Assembly (NCBI RefSeq): GCF_036373705.1
Contig: NC_089851.1
Span: forward strand, 49,163,470-49,227,469
Length of the DNA stretch: 64,000 nucleotides
DNA from: Amia ocellicauda
Lineage: Eukaryota > Chordata > Actinopteri > Amiiformes > Amiidae
Direction: 5' to 3'
In this document: positions 10,790 through 24,600 of the stretch, piece after piece
Layout of the letters: every line of letters starts with the position of its first letter
How positions within the stretch are numbered: position 1 is the first letter of the stretch
Made by a program: the position numbers and the translations under genes
Notes under the pieces: generated by a model
Seen by the model: only the letters and a program-made list of their open reading frames with translations
Databases searched by the model: none
What the model was told of the DNA's origin: nothing

Positions 10790-11281
10790 TGTATATGTTT
10801 TATATTGATGTTAGCATTAGAAATTGTTTGTATACAGACTCAGCAAATTAGCTTTATCTAGCTTAGCAAAACCAACAAGGTGGTTGTTAAAGATACATCC
10901 TATTGAAATGATTCTCTCTGCCTCCACTTCTGTTTAATCTATGATAAGGCAAATGGTCCGATTTCCTGTTTCTCCTCTCAAAGCCAAAGATGTTACCACG
11001 TTGTTAAGAAAACCACAAGATCATATCGTTTGTATGCTGTAACAGGACCAGACATCTGCCTCTATGATGACCTCCTCCCTTGGGAAGGGCAGCCTACAAA
11101 CTTTCCAGAGCTTGCATCTTTTGAAGCCTATGATTGGATGAACGGCCATCATTTTCCTATAAAGCTTCACTCATGTTTGTAAACATTAAGTCCTCACTGA
11201 AGGAATTTTCCTGACGTGGGGCTTCCGAGCCGGCTTGATTAAAGTTCTATTTGCTTTATCTCGACGACTTCTCCACTTATT
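10790..11281 (+). mobile_element. ERV-like solo LTR inserted in the LINE (about 490 bp)
   Basis: The LINE reading frame stops at about 10790 and resumes at about 11282 (NYRPISL block). The insert starts TGTATATG, has a TATA box (CTATAAAG) near 11158, and an ATTAAA polyadenylation signal at 11238 followed by a U5-like tail. The exact ends and target duplication were not resolved by eye. Confidence 0.55.
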
Positions 11282-11403
11282 TCCGAGAAATTACAGACCA
11301 ATCAGTCTCATCTGCATCACCTGTAAAATGTTGGAGAAAATTATTAGACAGAAAATAGAGGAGCATCTTAATGAAAATCATATTCTTGTAAATAGTCACA
11401 TTT
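11282..11403 (+). mobile_element. CR1/L2-like LINE, continuation of RT ORF
   Basis: Encodes NYRPISLICITCKMLEKII and the following RT residues in the same orientation as 9840-10789. It is therefore the same copy on the far side of the LTR insertion. Confidence 0.75.
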
Positions 11404-12091
11404 CCATTTGTGTCCCCGGGTCCATGTGTCCCTGCTGATCTGGAAAAGCTCCTCTGGTTTGATGTGGTCGATGCCCTTCATGATTTTGAAGATTTGAATC
11501 AAATCCCCACATAGTCTCCTCTGTTCCGGGGTGAAAAGGTTCAGTTCCCTCAGTCTCTCAGTAGGACATTCCCTTCAAACCTGGAATAAGTCTGGTTGCT
11601 CTCCTCTGAACTGCCGCCTCAGCAGCGATATCTTTCTTGAGCTGTGGAGTCCAGAACTGTACACAGTATTCCAGATGAGGTCTAACTAGTGCATTGTACA
11701 GTCTTAACATTACTTCCCTTGTTTAAAATTCTACACTTTTGACAATATACCCTAACATTCTGTTTGCCTTTTTTATTGCTTCCCCACATCGTTTGGATGG
11801 GGAAAGTGATGAGTCCACATAAACTCCTAGGTCTTTCTCATGCAATACTTCTTCCAGTTCTATTCCTTCCATAGTGTAATTACAGCAGACATTTGTATTG
11901 CCTGCATGTAATACCTTGCACTTGTCCACATTGAATTGAATCTGCCAGGTGTCAGCCCACAACTGAATATTAGCTAAGTATTGCAATGTTGCAGCAACAT
12001 AATTTACATTGTCACAACATTGTACAATGTTGTGGGAACATTGTGTGTTAGCAGGGGCTGGATTGCACACAGTGGACCCCTGGACGATCAT
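11404..12091 (-). mobile_element. CR1/L2-like LINE, C-terminal RT end and 3' region (opposite strand)
   Basis: The frame 12091-11723 encodes the RT C-terminus typical of this LINE group (WADTWQIQFNVDKCKVLHAG, EKDLGVYVDSSLS, KKANRMLGYI). It is followed toward lower coordinates by the usual downstream sequence. It abuts the plus-strand LINE fragment at about 11403 head to head, so these are either two copies or one inverted copy. Near 12000-12050 there is a short GTTGTGGGAACATTGTGTGTTAGC element also seen near 60600. Confidence 0.75.
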
Positions 12092-12505
12092 CTGTTAGCT
12101 CCAGGGGCCGACGGCAGTCCCAGTCCTGCTGGAGGGATGACACCAGAGCGAAGAAATTAGGAAGGGCGCTGGCTTCATACCTGCTAGTAAGAGGAATCTG
12201 GTGTGGCAGGTTCCAATTGGAGTCTTCCTCAGACATTGGCCAAACACCCCATAGCTAATAGAGCCCAGCAACTCCCAGCAAATTCTGTCAGCACCTCTGA
12301 CCCTGAAACAGACAGTTAAGAGAGTAGCAGTGCATCTCAGTGGAAGAGGAAGGAAAAGAATTAGAAGGGCAGCTCAAAGCCTTACACACCCTCACAGGTC
12401 AGAATCTGGGAGAGACTCTGCATGTGCATAGAAAGGGAATCAGAAGTGAGAGAGAAGTGTAATTCTGACATGCAGAAAAATGATAAAGCAAGACAGTTTA
12501 TTAAA
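12092..12505. other. Unassigned repeat-flanking sequence
   Basis: No gene recognised. The short frames here have no family resemblance I can name. Confidence 0.3.
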
Positions 12506-12511
12506 GTCAGA

Positions 12512-12570
<59 letters not shown>

Positions 12571-12585
12571 GTTGTTGTTGTTATC
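12512..12585 (+). repeat. (TTA)n microsatellite, ending (TTG)n
   Basis: An uninterrupted TTA run of about 20 or more units followed by four TTG units. Confidence 0.95.
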
Positions 12586-12796
12586 TGATGTGGTTATCAT
12601 ATTTGTTGAATTGGGTTTGGCATAAACTAAGCATATAATATGATACAAGAGAAAGATTGAGACAAATGTATTGAAGGCTTCTGCCATACAGTACCTGTAC
12701 TACCAGACCTACTAGTATAGGATATATTACTACTAGTATGTTTGTTACAAGGTAACTAGAAAAATTACATTATATTTACTTAGTACGATGTGTTCC

Positions 12797-12926
12797 ATCC
12801 ATCCATCCATTTTCGAAACCACTTATCCTGGTGAGGGTTGCGGGGAAGCCGGAGCCAATCACGGCAGGCATAGAGCGCAAGGCAGGAATACACCCAGGAT
12901 GGGGCGCCAGTCCATCGCTGGGCATA
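12797..12926 (-). mobile_element. L2/Maui-type LINE 3' tail
   Basis: A CCATCCATCCATCCATTT start followed by the typical CCACTTATCCTGGTGAGGG and CAGTCCATCGCTGGGC blocks. This is the reverse complement of the 3' end, with (ATGG)n tail, of an L2-type fish LINE. A longer relative is at 58137-58480. Confidence 0.6.
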
Positions 12927-13395
12927 GTACGATGTATTCTTCATGTAAATTATTTGCAGCTGAAGAGGTGTTTGGCATAATGCCAGGGTCTCCAGCCCAG
13001 CTCCTGGAGGACTGCATTGTTTCCAGGTTTAATTTCACACTGTACTCATCATGGTCTTAATTGAATGGGTTTAACTCACCCTTCCTGTTTTTGAGTGTCA
13101 GTGTAAACCTACTAGGCTGTGGCTCAACGAGGTCAATGAATGGGGGACCCATGCTGCTAATTTGGCAATGTATCTTATGTACATTGAATAATGATTAAAT
13201 AAATTAATGTATGGCATTTGTTTCCTATTTGCCTTAATTTAAACAATTAAACAAACGTAAATAAAGGGATTCTAGTTCTTCTAATCAAATGTAACTGTCT
13301 ACATTTTTCTCCATGCTCAGAAGACTTGTGCTTGTTAAATTCACAGTGCTGAACACTTGCATTCCCATTGACATCAGCTCTAGACGCTATAACCC

Positions 13396-13437
13396 CTCCC
13401 CCCCCCCCCCACCCATTATTAAACACACACACACACA
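13396..13437 (+). repeat. Poly-C / (CA)n low-complexity tract
   Basis: A run of C followed by CACACACACACA, about 230 bases upstream of the RETREG1 start codon. Confidence 0.85.
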
Positions 13438-13473
13438 CCCCACTTCTTGCCAGCGTCACTTAGTCTTTCACCA

Positions 13474-13481
13474 TGACGTCA
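13474..13481. promoter_or_regulatory. CRE/ATF palindrome TGACGTCA upstream of RETREG1
   Basis: A perfect full CRE (TGACGTCA) lies 185 bases before the RETREG1 start codon, in the proximal promoter or 5' UTR. Full CREs bind CREB/ATF factors. Whether it is used here is inference. Confidence 0.45.
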
Positions 13482-13665
13482 TCGTCCTCCAGAGCAACCT
13501 TGGCTGCCTCTCGATGACATCAGTAAATCAAGCCGACAACAAAAACAACAACAGACAGGCTGCTGTCAGGTTGGCAATACAGGACAGGCGGGTCGGTAAT
13601 ACCAATCGCCCACTACTGCTAAATAATCATCTTGACAACAAAAATAAGAATTGATCCATTTTCCC

Positions 13666-13979
13666 ATGGCGAGTCTAGGGAGAGGGAGAGGGAGGAGGAG
13701 AATCGAGGATGATGCTGTAGCGGCGGCGGCCACTAGACAGGGTGACCCGACTGCCGTGGCTGCAGAGAATATGTGGAGCGACGACAGAGCCGCAGCAATG
13801 GCAGAGTACCCGGAGAAAGAGCAGGATGAAGCGAGGGAAGAGCAGGCTACGGCCACAGTAGCAGCTCCGAGGCAGCCCGCTGACAGCAGATCTCTGCTTG
13901 GCCACATCGCAGACGCGACAAGCTGGCGGAGACCGCTGCGCAGCTCACTGACGTTCCTAGCGACCAACTCGGTCTTCTG
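13666..13979 (+). CDS. retreg1: RETREG1 coding exon 1 (long isoform)
   Basis: Starts at ATG 13666 in a CCCATGG context with [12 protein letters not shown], matching the family MAS- start. The N-terminus is Ala/Glu/Gln-rich and disordered. It ends [19 protein letters not shown] plus TG of a Trp codon split by the GTAAGA donor. The antisense frames here are shadows. Confidence 0.93.
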
Positions 13980-15626
13980 GTAAGAGCCTGCATGCTTTAC
14001 CGCAGGACAGGACAATACAACGACAAAAGCATAAAATGCATGCATAAATACATAGAAATATAAAATAGCAACGACAATAAACATGTTATATTGTACACCG
14101 GCACGATTTAAGTCGTTGCTTAGCTACATATGCAATATAACAAGAGTGAAAGCTGAACGCGTTTAATAACTAGGTGTGTTTATATTTTGCATCCAACACA
14201 CCCATTCTGCAAACGATTAAAGCTTGGTAAAGTACTATCTCTAAAACAATACAGGCGTTTTCCCCATTTTATTTGGTGATAAAGAGACAACACACATCTC
14301 TAGATTATAATAAACTATGCCCACTGAGGTTTGTTTTGATATCCAATGACGTAAGAACATGATATGCAATATATAGGTTTTATAGAATTCGTGTCGTAAT
14401 TTAATCGTGTCAAAGCATTTAGGAGTGTCCTGCATTTTCACAGACCATTTCTTGATGAATTGTATTTTACGTCAATAATATTATAATAATAATAATGATA
14501 ATGATAATAATAACACGTGAATGCCCTTTCCCAATTTAGGACAGATTTTTCAGTGTGTTGTTTTCTTTAAGCACACTCCAGATTATTAAAACACACCATC
14601 AATTAAATACATAAATATACCATCAGATAAAATTAGGAATATTGACTGCAACAATTTTGATTTCACAGACAAAAACAACAGGAATACTGGGAGTGAACAT
14701 CACGTGTGCTGATCTGTGGTACTTGTAATTATAATGCAAATTCTCTGCACAACTTCTTATTTATTCAAATTCAAGTTATTGTAAATTAACATTGTTAAGA
14801 GGCCCAATTTTCAATGCTCTCTCTCTCTCTCTCCCCCTGAAAATAGGTCAGGAAATTAAATGCACTCAGATATACATGTATTCAATGTGGGTCTTAGTAT
14901 GCGAAGATTAGCCTGGCTCAGATAAATATTGTGAGAATGTAAAATAAGTTGCTTTTCAGGCTGAGACCAGAGTCTTTGAATATCTTGTATGCTCAGTACA
15001 AAGAAAGATCGCCTTTTTATTTTCACTTTGTAGAAATAGCTGAGCTGGAGCCTGTATTAAACACTCCCATTAATTATGTATTGCCTCCCAGAAAACATAA
15101 CCCAAATAGACAAACTATTACAAAGTGTTCAGCTAATTATTAATTTTTAAGTTTACTGCCTTTGCCTGTGTTGACAGATCCTTAGCTGGGTACAGTTTTG
15201 TCATTATTTACAGACAGTGAATGGAGTCAGCTTCTCAGTGACTGAAAGGAGACTCTGCTCTCGGTTTGCACCTTAGAACAGTAAATACTTTAGGCACCAC
15301 ATGTATCGCCAGTGCCTGGAGACTACAGGGATTTTGCATTGGGGATGTGTATTGAACACCAGAAGAGCAACATTGTTTGCCAATTTGTCATAATGTGCTG
15401 AACAAGAATAAATGGCTGTTTGCAATACTTTAACACTTCAAACAGATAATGTGTTTTGGTTTTGGTTTGTTGTACTCTGACATGTAAGGAAAGTGTTATT
15501 TTCTTGTTGTGTCTTTTTATTAAAATGTCCTCTCCCCTTCTCTCTCACTCTCTATCTGTTGTGCCTTGCTCTGTCTCCCCCTTTTTTCTCTCTCTCTGCC
15601 CTTGTCTCTCTCTCTTCCTCCATCCA

Positions 15627-15686
<60 letters not shown>

Positions 15687-18600
15687 AAATCCTCTCTGCA
15701 TATTTGTGGATTCTTACTGATTAATCTTAAAGGCAATTTTCCTGCCTGGTTAAAATTGGAGACGAAAACTCTTTCACTTTTGGTTCTGTTGATTCCACAC
15801 AGAAGAGAAGACACAGGAAGTGAGTGCACACAATGACTGTGTTTACAGGCTGCTGAAAAGTCATGGCAGTAGAGGTCGTGTCATTACTTTTTTTAAGGTG
15901 GCATTGGCTGAATTACAATTGTACAGTGTTTTGGTTAATACTATACTGCTTTAACATTGAACAATTCCTGCATTGGACCTTTCTATTTTGTTATGTTGAG
16001 TTTGGTTTAGGGCCTAATTTGTATTAAAAAAGAAAACAAAAATAATTTAAAACTGTAACCAGCCATGACCACCTAAAATGAGTCCTGCCATTCCCTCTGC
16101 AGTCATTAAATATTTACCAGCATGTAAACACAGCCAGTGTGTGTTCAAATAATATAAGTGAAATGTAAGTTTCACAGTTAACTGAACTTATATTTCTAAT
16201 AAATTTACAGTCAGCTGGGGTTGAGGGGTAAGAAGGTGAAAACCTGAACTGTCATTTACACTGAAAACAATTAACTACTAAGATTCTCGTTTAAAAATAA
16301 AATCAACAATGTACTTCTGCCTTTTTTCAATGTCTCTGTTTCGAGACTGGTACTTGAAGCTTGAACACACTGCTTTAATTCACAGATAAATCTGGTTTTG
16401 ATAACACATGACTGGAAGGGTTGGCCTGTCCAGCAATTTCTTCTAACTATTGCAAATCCGTGTATAAATACAGATGAAGGTCAGGTTGAAATATGCAATG
16501 ACTGGACTTCAGTAAATAGAAGGCCGAGTTTGAAAGAGACACACCTGTTGATTTGGGACCTGTACATGTTACTGGGGAAAATGTCAAACAGGCAGATCTT
16601 TAGAATTGTGTGTTTACTTATGTCTAATTTGGTGGGCATGTTTTTGTGTGTGTATTTGAATTTCTGTATTTGGGAGCATCATTACATTTCTAAGATGTAT
16701 GGGAATCTGTGCAGTAGAAGGAAGATTTGTTAGTGTCTTTCTGGACTTGGACGGTTGATAAAACGCTGTATGGATTCACTCTTGTTCCATGTTGGTGTTT
16801 GTGAAAGTTTCTCCTGGGCCCCAGATTTCGCAGCAGCTCTATTCAGTGTTAAACTGAAGCACTGGATAGAATTGATTGATCACCTGTTACTTTGACTGCT
16901 TGCCAGCATGTTGTCTTTTCTCTAAAATTGCTGTCTACAGGCCAATTATATCTGGATTGTTGCTCATTTTGGGGAAAATTGTGTGAGTGAAAGCTATGAA
17001 TTCTATAATTTACTATGATTATTATGAATTTATTAAACATGATACTTAGACTGACCCCCATGAAAATGACCACATTTGCAGAATGCTGAAATGAACTTGA
17101 ATTACACAATTATTTAATACTTTTTTTTTTCTTGGCTTTACTGAGCTTAGGAGTTTTTTTGTAGCTGTTAAAAGACGGCTTCAGACAGTTCAGGACTCAT
17201 TCCTCAATCAAAAGCAAACAAACAACGATAATGATTTGGACAGTGTCATAGAGGAACTACTTATAGAAATTCACTTTAAAGCCAAACCTCTTTGGTTTGT
17301 TCCTTTGAATGCACTATAAAAGCTTGCATTGATACCCAAGACTTTCTACTTCATTATCTTCTGCATCTGAGTAAACATTATTTGAATCACTAACACAATA
17401 TTTTACATATATACTACATCAATATAAAAAATATCCACATAGCTTCATTTTGTGTTATTTTTTATATTATTATTAGTAGTAGTAGCAGTATAATTACTTT
17501 TCTGGTTGAACTGGCTGGAATAGTTTTCTCATCACCAGGTTCCTTTTCTCCTAGGTTTGTGGCGCTGAGCTCCTGGAGAGTGTATTACCTGCTTGCCTTG
17601 TCTTTGGTTGGTCTTGTTACGGCGCAGATGGTGAAAGACTTAGCACTGTCCAGAACCAGAGGTACGCTAGAGTTAACTCCAGTATAAAATTGGGTAGCCT
17701 GTGCATTATCTCAGCCAAAATAGGGGGCAAGATTGCATAAGGCTCAGAGTGGTTCTTTTTTTATTTACTCACCCAAATATGTACCCTGTCCAGAACATTT
17801 ACACAAAACAGGCATTCCGTGTTTTAGTATATAGGCTCTTGGTTTGCTCAGGGAGATGTCTGCATCAGAGTTAAATACCCAGCAGACTTTGCAAAAGGAC
17901 TGGGCAGCCAAGCAGGCTTGCAGTCAGTGTGACTGTACAGTAACTTTGGCTTCAATTTTAGCATTACATTATTTGTCAAATCTTTCTTACAGTCTATCTC
18001 TTTCTATTTATCTATCTCCCATCTAAAGGTTGATGTCTTCTTGTGTCTGTATAACAGGATTTGTGTTTTTAACTCATGATTGTCTTATATATCTTTTGAT
18101 GCTGTATTGTATGGTACACTCTTTGGGCTCTGCTCTCCAGCTCTCAGGCAGAATATTTCTGTTTCTTTCTCCCCCTGGCTCCAGCTATTCCATCTCAGTC
18201 TCTCTTTGCTCTCCCTATTCTGGAAGTGGTCTGCTTCCTATTTAGTTCAGTCCGGGGGTCACTCACGGGAACGCTGTGCTTCAGGTGTTCCCAAACCAAA
18301 TCATCCCCCCAGGGTTTTGGGGAAGGCCAGTGCTACCCATCATGGTCATGTCTCACCCTCCTTAGCACAGGATCACATATATATATACATATATATATAT
18401 ACGTATACATATATATATATACATGTATATATATATATATACATATATGTATACATGTATATATATATATACATATATGTATACATGTATGTATATATAT
18501 ATATGTATGTATATATATATATGTATGTACTGAGTAATATAGAGAGGAAAACCTAATATTAAAATCCCCACATTTTCAAGAATAAAATAAATCCTTAAAC

Positions 18601-21600
18601 AAATAAAGATAAAATAATTCTTAAGCATGTTTTGTATGCTGTTTTGTTTTGCTAAACTGCACTGTTTCAATAAAGCAAAAAAACAATAATGTTTTCATTT
18701 CTCTAGGTGCCCAGCTGTGGCGCAGTCTCAGTGAGAGGTAAGAACCCTGGTGTTATGTATTTGATTGGTACTAAAGGTAGGAGAACAGGCAGTGACGTAT
18801 TGGAAAACAACATGTGAGATAAAAGAGTCCGCTGTAGTGACCAGTTTGAATGCAGCACATATCAATACTGTACTGTTGCAGAGAGAGGTCTGTAAAATTC
18901 CTGTCTACCATCTATTACTGTCAGTCTGTAATAAAACAATATACCTAGGAAAGGAGAGCACCAATCCATACTACTGGAGCATTCTAGCTCTGCCATGGAG
19001 GCCTAGGTTTCACATTTCAAGGCCTAGATCTTAAAGAGAGTTTTCTTTTTTTCCTTTTTGTCAAATTTCTGACTATATTTTTCCTGTCAGACTTAATGTA
19101 AGTCAGCAAGTAAAACATGTAGACTTAACCTTTTGCATTGTCAATGGGAATAAAACTGCTGTCCTTTTCTTCTTTATTATTCATATGAAAAATGGAAATG
19201 CTCTACATTTTAACTGAAGTATACAAACTGACTCTGTCAGAGAGGAGAAAAACACCATGGAAAATTCCTGTCCTTGCAAATAAATTAATAAATAAAACAG
19301 CCTAAATCTTTTCTTTTCTGAATGTTGAAATAGCCCTGCAAATCTGCACAGTTGGCTGCCGCTTTGTATACAAAGCTGACCAGGCTTAATGTGCTCTGTG
19401 AGACAGGAGTTTGTTGTCACAGTTATTACCGCAATTAATTTGGTCAGCAGGCAAGTGGGCTGGAATGCCTTCTTTCATGCAGAAAACTTCTTAATCGTGG
19501 CATGCTTCTGCAAAATGTTTTACCAGTGAGTTTAATAAGGATTTTAAACTCATGGCATTTCATTTCCCAGAACCTTACAGCACTGAATATTTAACAATTG
19601 TTGGAGGCACTGGGTCACCCTGACCTGACACCCTCACAAGAGGCTGGGTGGTTGCAGGTGTAATAGATCACTTTCAATGTGATAATTAAGACCCTAAAAC
19701 TATGGTGAGGTTTAAGCTTAGGGCTATTGCTAGTTTTTGAGTTAAGTATAAACCCTAACTGTACATTAGATTAGATTTAGGGCTAAGGGTAAGATTAGAA
19801 TTCATATTAATTCAAAGGGAGATCCTAACCCTAACCTGGAAAATAAGGTGGGACTTTGGGTTGGGTTATGTTTCAGGCTGGAGGTATGTTTAGGTTTAGG
19901 GTTAGGTGTAGGGTAAATGTTATGGGTAACCCTAAACCTCATCCCATTTTAGTTTGTGCACTAAAAATGCAATCTTAATGCTAATGCTCATCTAAGCTTA
20001 TTAGACCATGTAACACTAACCCTAGCCCAGCACAAAACCTCACTGTAGTTTTGAACTGTGTGGTAATGAAACCTGTAAAGTTCTCAAAATAAATACAGAA
20101 AATCAGTTGTATTTGAAAATCAGATCTATAAAAGGAGAATCCATATATTTAACTACGGTGGCTGAAAACAGGTATACATTTCCGCTTAGAGACAAGGTTT
20201 TCTGTGCCATCTTAAAAAGAATACATGTGCTGGATTATTTACATTCTTGTCAGTTGGCTGGGTTTTTTTTAAGCAAGTGTGCAGTTTCCTTTAAGAGTGG
20301 CTGTTTTTTCAGGCATCATATCTGTGACCAATTTTGGCTTCTACCTAAAACAGAATACTAGCTTTAATCCCATATGGAACACAATTTTATATTTTAAATA
20401 TATGGTTGAAATATGTAGTCTTTATATTTTTCATTTGCCAAAATCCCCCCTTTTTATATGTACTTTATTACATTTCTTAGCAGACAGTGTGGCATAATGA
20501 GTGGTGAGGGCTCTGAACTCATTGATTAATCCCAGGCAGGGGACACTGCTGTTGTACCCTTGAGCAAGGTACTTTACCTAGATTGCTCCAGTAAAAACCC
20601 AGCTGTATAAATGGGTAATTTTATGTAAAAATAATGTGATGAACTACAACAATCGTGAGTCAACCTGGATAAGTACATCTGCTAAGAAACAATAAAATAT
20701 ATACTTATAATATATGGGATGTATTTTAACTATTTCTTAGTTTGCCACCCGTGTATTTATTTAATAGGTTGCAAATATAGGTTAATTTAAGTTAATTTCG
20801 ACAATATTCTTTCCACTTATAAAATACATATGTGGATGACAGAGTAGAATATATTTAAAATACATCCCACATATTACATTATGCATGAAAGGGGCCAGTT
20901 TGTGAAAAATATAAGGATCACACATTTCTTCCATATATTAAAAAAATATATATATTTTTTTGCTTTGGCATGCATCAGACCTTTAAGAACAAGTAAAAAG
21001 GGGATAGTTTCAATTAAATAATGCCAACTTGTACATTTTCAGATTACAGCTGTACTATTCATGTTTATAAACACTACCACTACCAATCGGGAGAAAATAA
21101 TAATAATAATAATTGCTGAAGTCATCCTTTTTTCCCCCCAGAATTCAAGCCATGGACAGGAAATAAGCATCTGTAAGACATGCTGTCTTCCATAGTGCAG
21201 CAGCCATTTCTAAAATAAAGCAGTAGTTGGGAGCACATTAAAGAAGCGTAATTAGAATGGAAAAACCAAATACACAGCTACAATACTGATATGATGAAAT
21301 GAGCATTAATTTAGGAGGCAAGTAAACCCTGGTTTAAGACAAAAAAACAAAAAGGAACAAATTGATGGAACTTACATGACTGTGTATGTCATGGTTTCCC
21401 CCCGCACTTCTCCAACTTGCCACCAGAGGTCATCATCACCAGACTTCTAACCATGTCATTCCACATTCCTCAAACCCCAGTGCCCTCTCTCTCACCTCCC
21501 TCAGCTCCCATTCGCTCAGCACAGCCCAGTACCTATTACCTTCCGTCTCCTGCCCTGTATATAAACCCCTTGGTCACTCCAATCATTGCTAAGTCTAGTC

Positions 21601-24600
21601 TTCTCTCGAGTTGCTATTCTCAGTGTGCCCTCTTGATTATTGATTGCCTGTTCCTTGACCTCCTTTTGTACATCGGCCTACGATTCCCAGATTCTCCCTG
21701 CCAGCCTGTTCGCCTCATCCTTGACCCTTGCTTGCCTTATCGACCTCGCCTTCGGATCCTCCTGGACATTGGCTTTTGCCGGCATTGTAGCCCATCCGCC
21801 TCAAGGTTGTACGTGTTGTGGCTTCACTAATGCTTTGCTGCATACCTCGGTTGTAACGAGTGGTTATTTCAGTCAAAGTTGCTCTTCTATCAGCTTGAAT
21901 CAGTCGGCCCATTCTCCTCTGACCTCTAGCATCAACAAGGCATTTTCGCCCACAGGACTGCCGCATACTGGATGTTTTTCCCTTTTCACACCATTCTTTG
22001 TAAACCCTAGAAATGGTTGTGCGTGAAAATCCCAGTAACTGAGCAGATTGTGAAATACTCAGACCGGCCCGTCTGGCACCAACAACCATGCCACGCTCAA
22101 AATTGCTTAAATCACCTTTCTTTCCCATTCAGACATTCAGTTTGGAGTTCAGGAGATTGTCTTGACCAGGACCACACCCCTAAATGCATTGAAGCAACTG
22201 CCATGTGATTGGTTGGTTAGATAATTGCATTAATGAGAAATTGAACAGGTGTTCCTAATAATCCTTTAGGTGAGTGTACATATAATTATTTTTGTACTTA
22301 CAAGCTAGTACGTTTAAAGGCAGGCAGCAGACCTGCACCGGTGGCGCAGATAAGATATCTACTTCCCGTAATATAAATAAAATATTGTTAAAATTAACAC
22401 TGAATGGCTTGTTATTTTATGTTAGCATAAAATATAATTGTATTTTAATTTAAAGTGCTTCGGCTGTTAAAAATAACTTATTTTATGTTAGCAAAAAATA
22501 TTTGTATATTTATTTTAAATGCTTTGGTTAAGATTATTTTGGCTTTAATTGTTAGAATAATTTGACATGAGATCATACGACATAACAATGTTCTAAAGGA
22601 CTAATTTAATAAATGCATATCATTAAGTTTGGACTTGCGTGCTAGTGCACATGTGAGGACCCCTGTGGGGGCTCAAAGTTGATCCTCATCAAATGGCAGT
22701 GTAAACGCAACACCACTGATCGTGATCAGATGGTTCTGATACATTTGATCCGGATCAGAAATGGCAGTGTAAATGCACCTAATATATACTACCAGTCAAA
22801 AGTTTTAGAACACCCCCAGTTTTTCAGTTTCTTTTGAAAATTGAAGCAGTTCAAGACCAGTGAATAACCTGAAATGGTACAAAGGTAAGCAATAAACTGC
22901 CAGAGGTTAAACAAAGTTAGGTTACCAAAAACATTTCAGAGTTAAATACTGTGTTACTAAACCCTCTTAAGCATTATTTGTCTGTGTTACGCGCAGAGCG
23001 TTAAATTTTGTTAAACAAAACTATTCCATGACCAGTAGTGTAGATACACTTGACACTTATTAGTCACACTTGACACATTATTTGGCACTCTGAACACAAA
23101 CCTATAACATTTATAATTTTGGGGCTCCATTAAAAAACAATTAATTATCATTGCCTGAGCTACTGGTCTTACAATACATAGCCTAAAACAGAAACAAATG
23201 TGCTGTTTGACTGCCAGATTTTGTCTATCTTCACGAAAAAGGCATACAGGGGAGCTGGAGAGTTGGAAAGTCAGCTGCACCTTTTTCAATTTGTAAATAT
23301 AACTCTTCAGAGATAATTCACATAATCTGTTTGGATATAAAGTCTTACAGCTGTCATTCAAACAGCACTGAGAGTTCAGTTGATATGAACTTGACAAATC
23401 ATTTGATGATAATAATAATGATAATTGTTATTACATTAAACAATATATTTAGTTCAGTATGTGGCTTTTGAGGGTGATCAGACCTGAAAACTTGAATCAG
23501 TCTAAAAAATAAATGTAATTGAAATGCATATTCCTAATTTATTGGAAGGTTGAAAATATGAATTCCATAATCAGTGCTGTATGTTTTTAATATCAATATT
23601 ACTGTTTTGTATAGGCTTTGACACAAACTAAATACATGATATCATATCATGGTATTAAAGATCATGATAATGTAAAGCAATTTTTATCCACTATTTAGAT
23701 GTCCTTTAGGTTTGTGTGACTTTATGTTGTCAAAACATAACATTATAATATACCATTCATATTACTACATTCCAAAGAAAAATTAAATATTGACAAATAA
23801 CAAAATACAGAGAATAAAGACATTTAAGTTAAATGAAAAATATTAAACTGTATTCACGCATGCAAAATAATACGATTCTGAGTTGATAATACGTTTCTAC
23901 AACCTTTTTCTGATTTCATATTAGTCGAAACGATACGTTGCAGATGCAACCCCGGTTATCTAAGAAAGAAATCACTGCCCAAAGGGGATTGGTTTAGCAT
24001 GTTACCATAGGAACCTCCGCTACATTTTATCATATCATAGAGCTGCCTATAGGCTCCTGTGTGAGTCACTCAAATAGTCCCTTTCCTGTTTCCTGTTTGT
24101 ATATAACATGATGCACATACAGGAACTTCCAATTTGCTGAAAGACTTGGGCTGTGTTCCAAATCGCACACTTGTTCCCTCATTCCCTTCCCTTGCAGGGC
24201 GGAAGTACTACGGTGGCCATCTTAAGGGGTGTCCCAAACCCTTAGGGAACGAGTGAAGGGAGCCTAATTGAGCTTTTTGTGTCCTTCAATGCTCCCTTCG
24301 GCAGAGTGTTCAAAAGAGTACACTTTTTCGGAAGTGTTTTAGCGCTGAAGTCATAGAACTCTTTGCGCAGCCTGGAACTCCCACATGACCTTTCAACCCT
24401 TGGGCAGTATTTCCTTTCTCAGATAAACAGGGTTGCATCGGCAACCTATCATTATCTTTCTAATCAGAACCACTGCCCAAGGGGGAGGGACTACTATATA
24501 GCCAAACTGTCACAAGGGAAGAGGCAGCAAGCTGATAAGGGAGCCTGCCCCGAGGCATAACTGCTAGGGACCTCGACAAACTCTAGATTGAAGTTGCAGG

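Larger units (their letters stand above)
13980..17554 (+). other. RETREG1 intron 1
   Basis: It contains a (CT)n tract at 14820-14833, a (CTAT)n microsatellite at about 15628-15685 and a MITE at 15839-16132. Otherwise it is AT-rich with no gene seen. Confidence 0.85.

Noticed and set aside
13566..14084. 172-codon minus-strand frame over RETREG1 exon 1
   Set aside because: Antisense shadow of GC-rich coding sequence. The plus strand matches RETREG1 and has the correct splice donor.
15456..15836. 126-codon frame with YLSIYLSI repeats
   Set aside because: It spans the (CTAT)n microsatellite in intron 1; no homology.
18080..18670. Long open frames on both strands rich in IYIYIY
   Set aside because: They lie over an (AT)n-type simple repeat in a RETREG1 intron. 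The peptide is a translation of the repeat.
19640..20010. Interstitial telomeric repeat
   Set aside because: TTAGGG-like words are scattered and interrupted; there is no tandem array.
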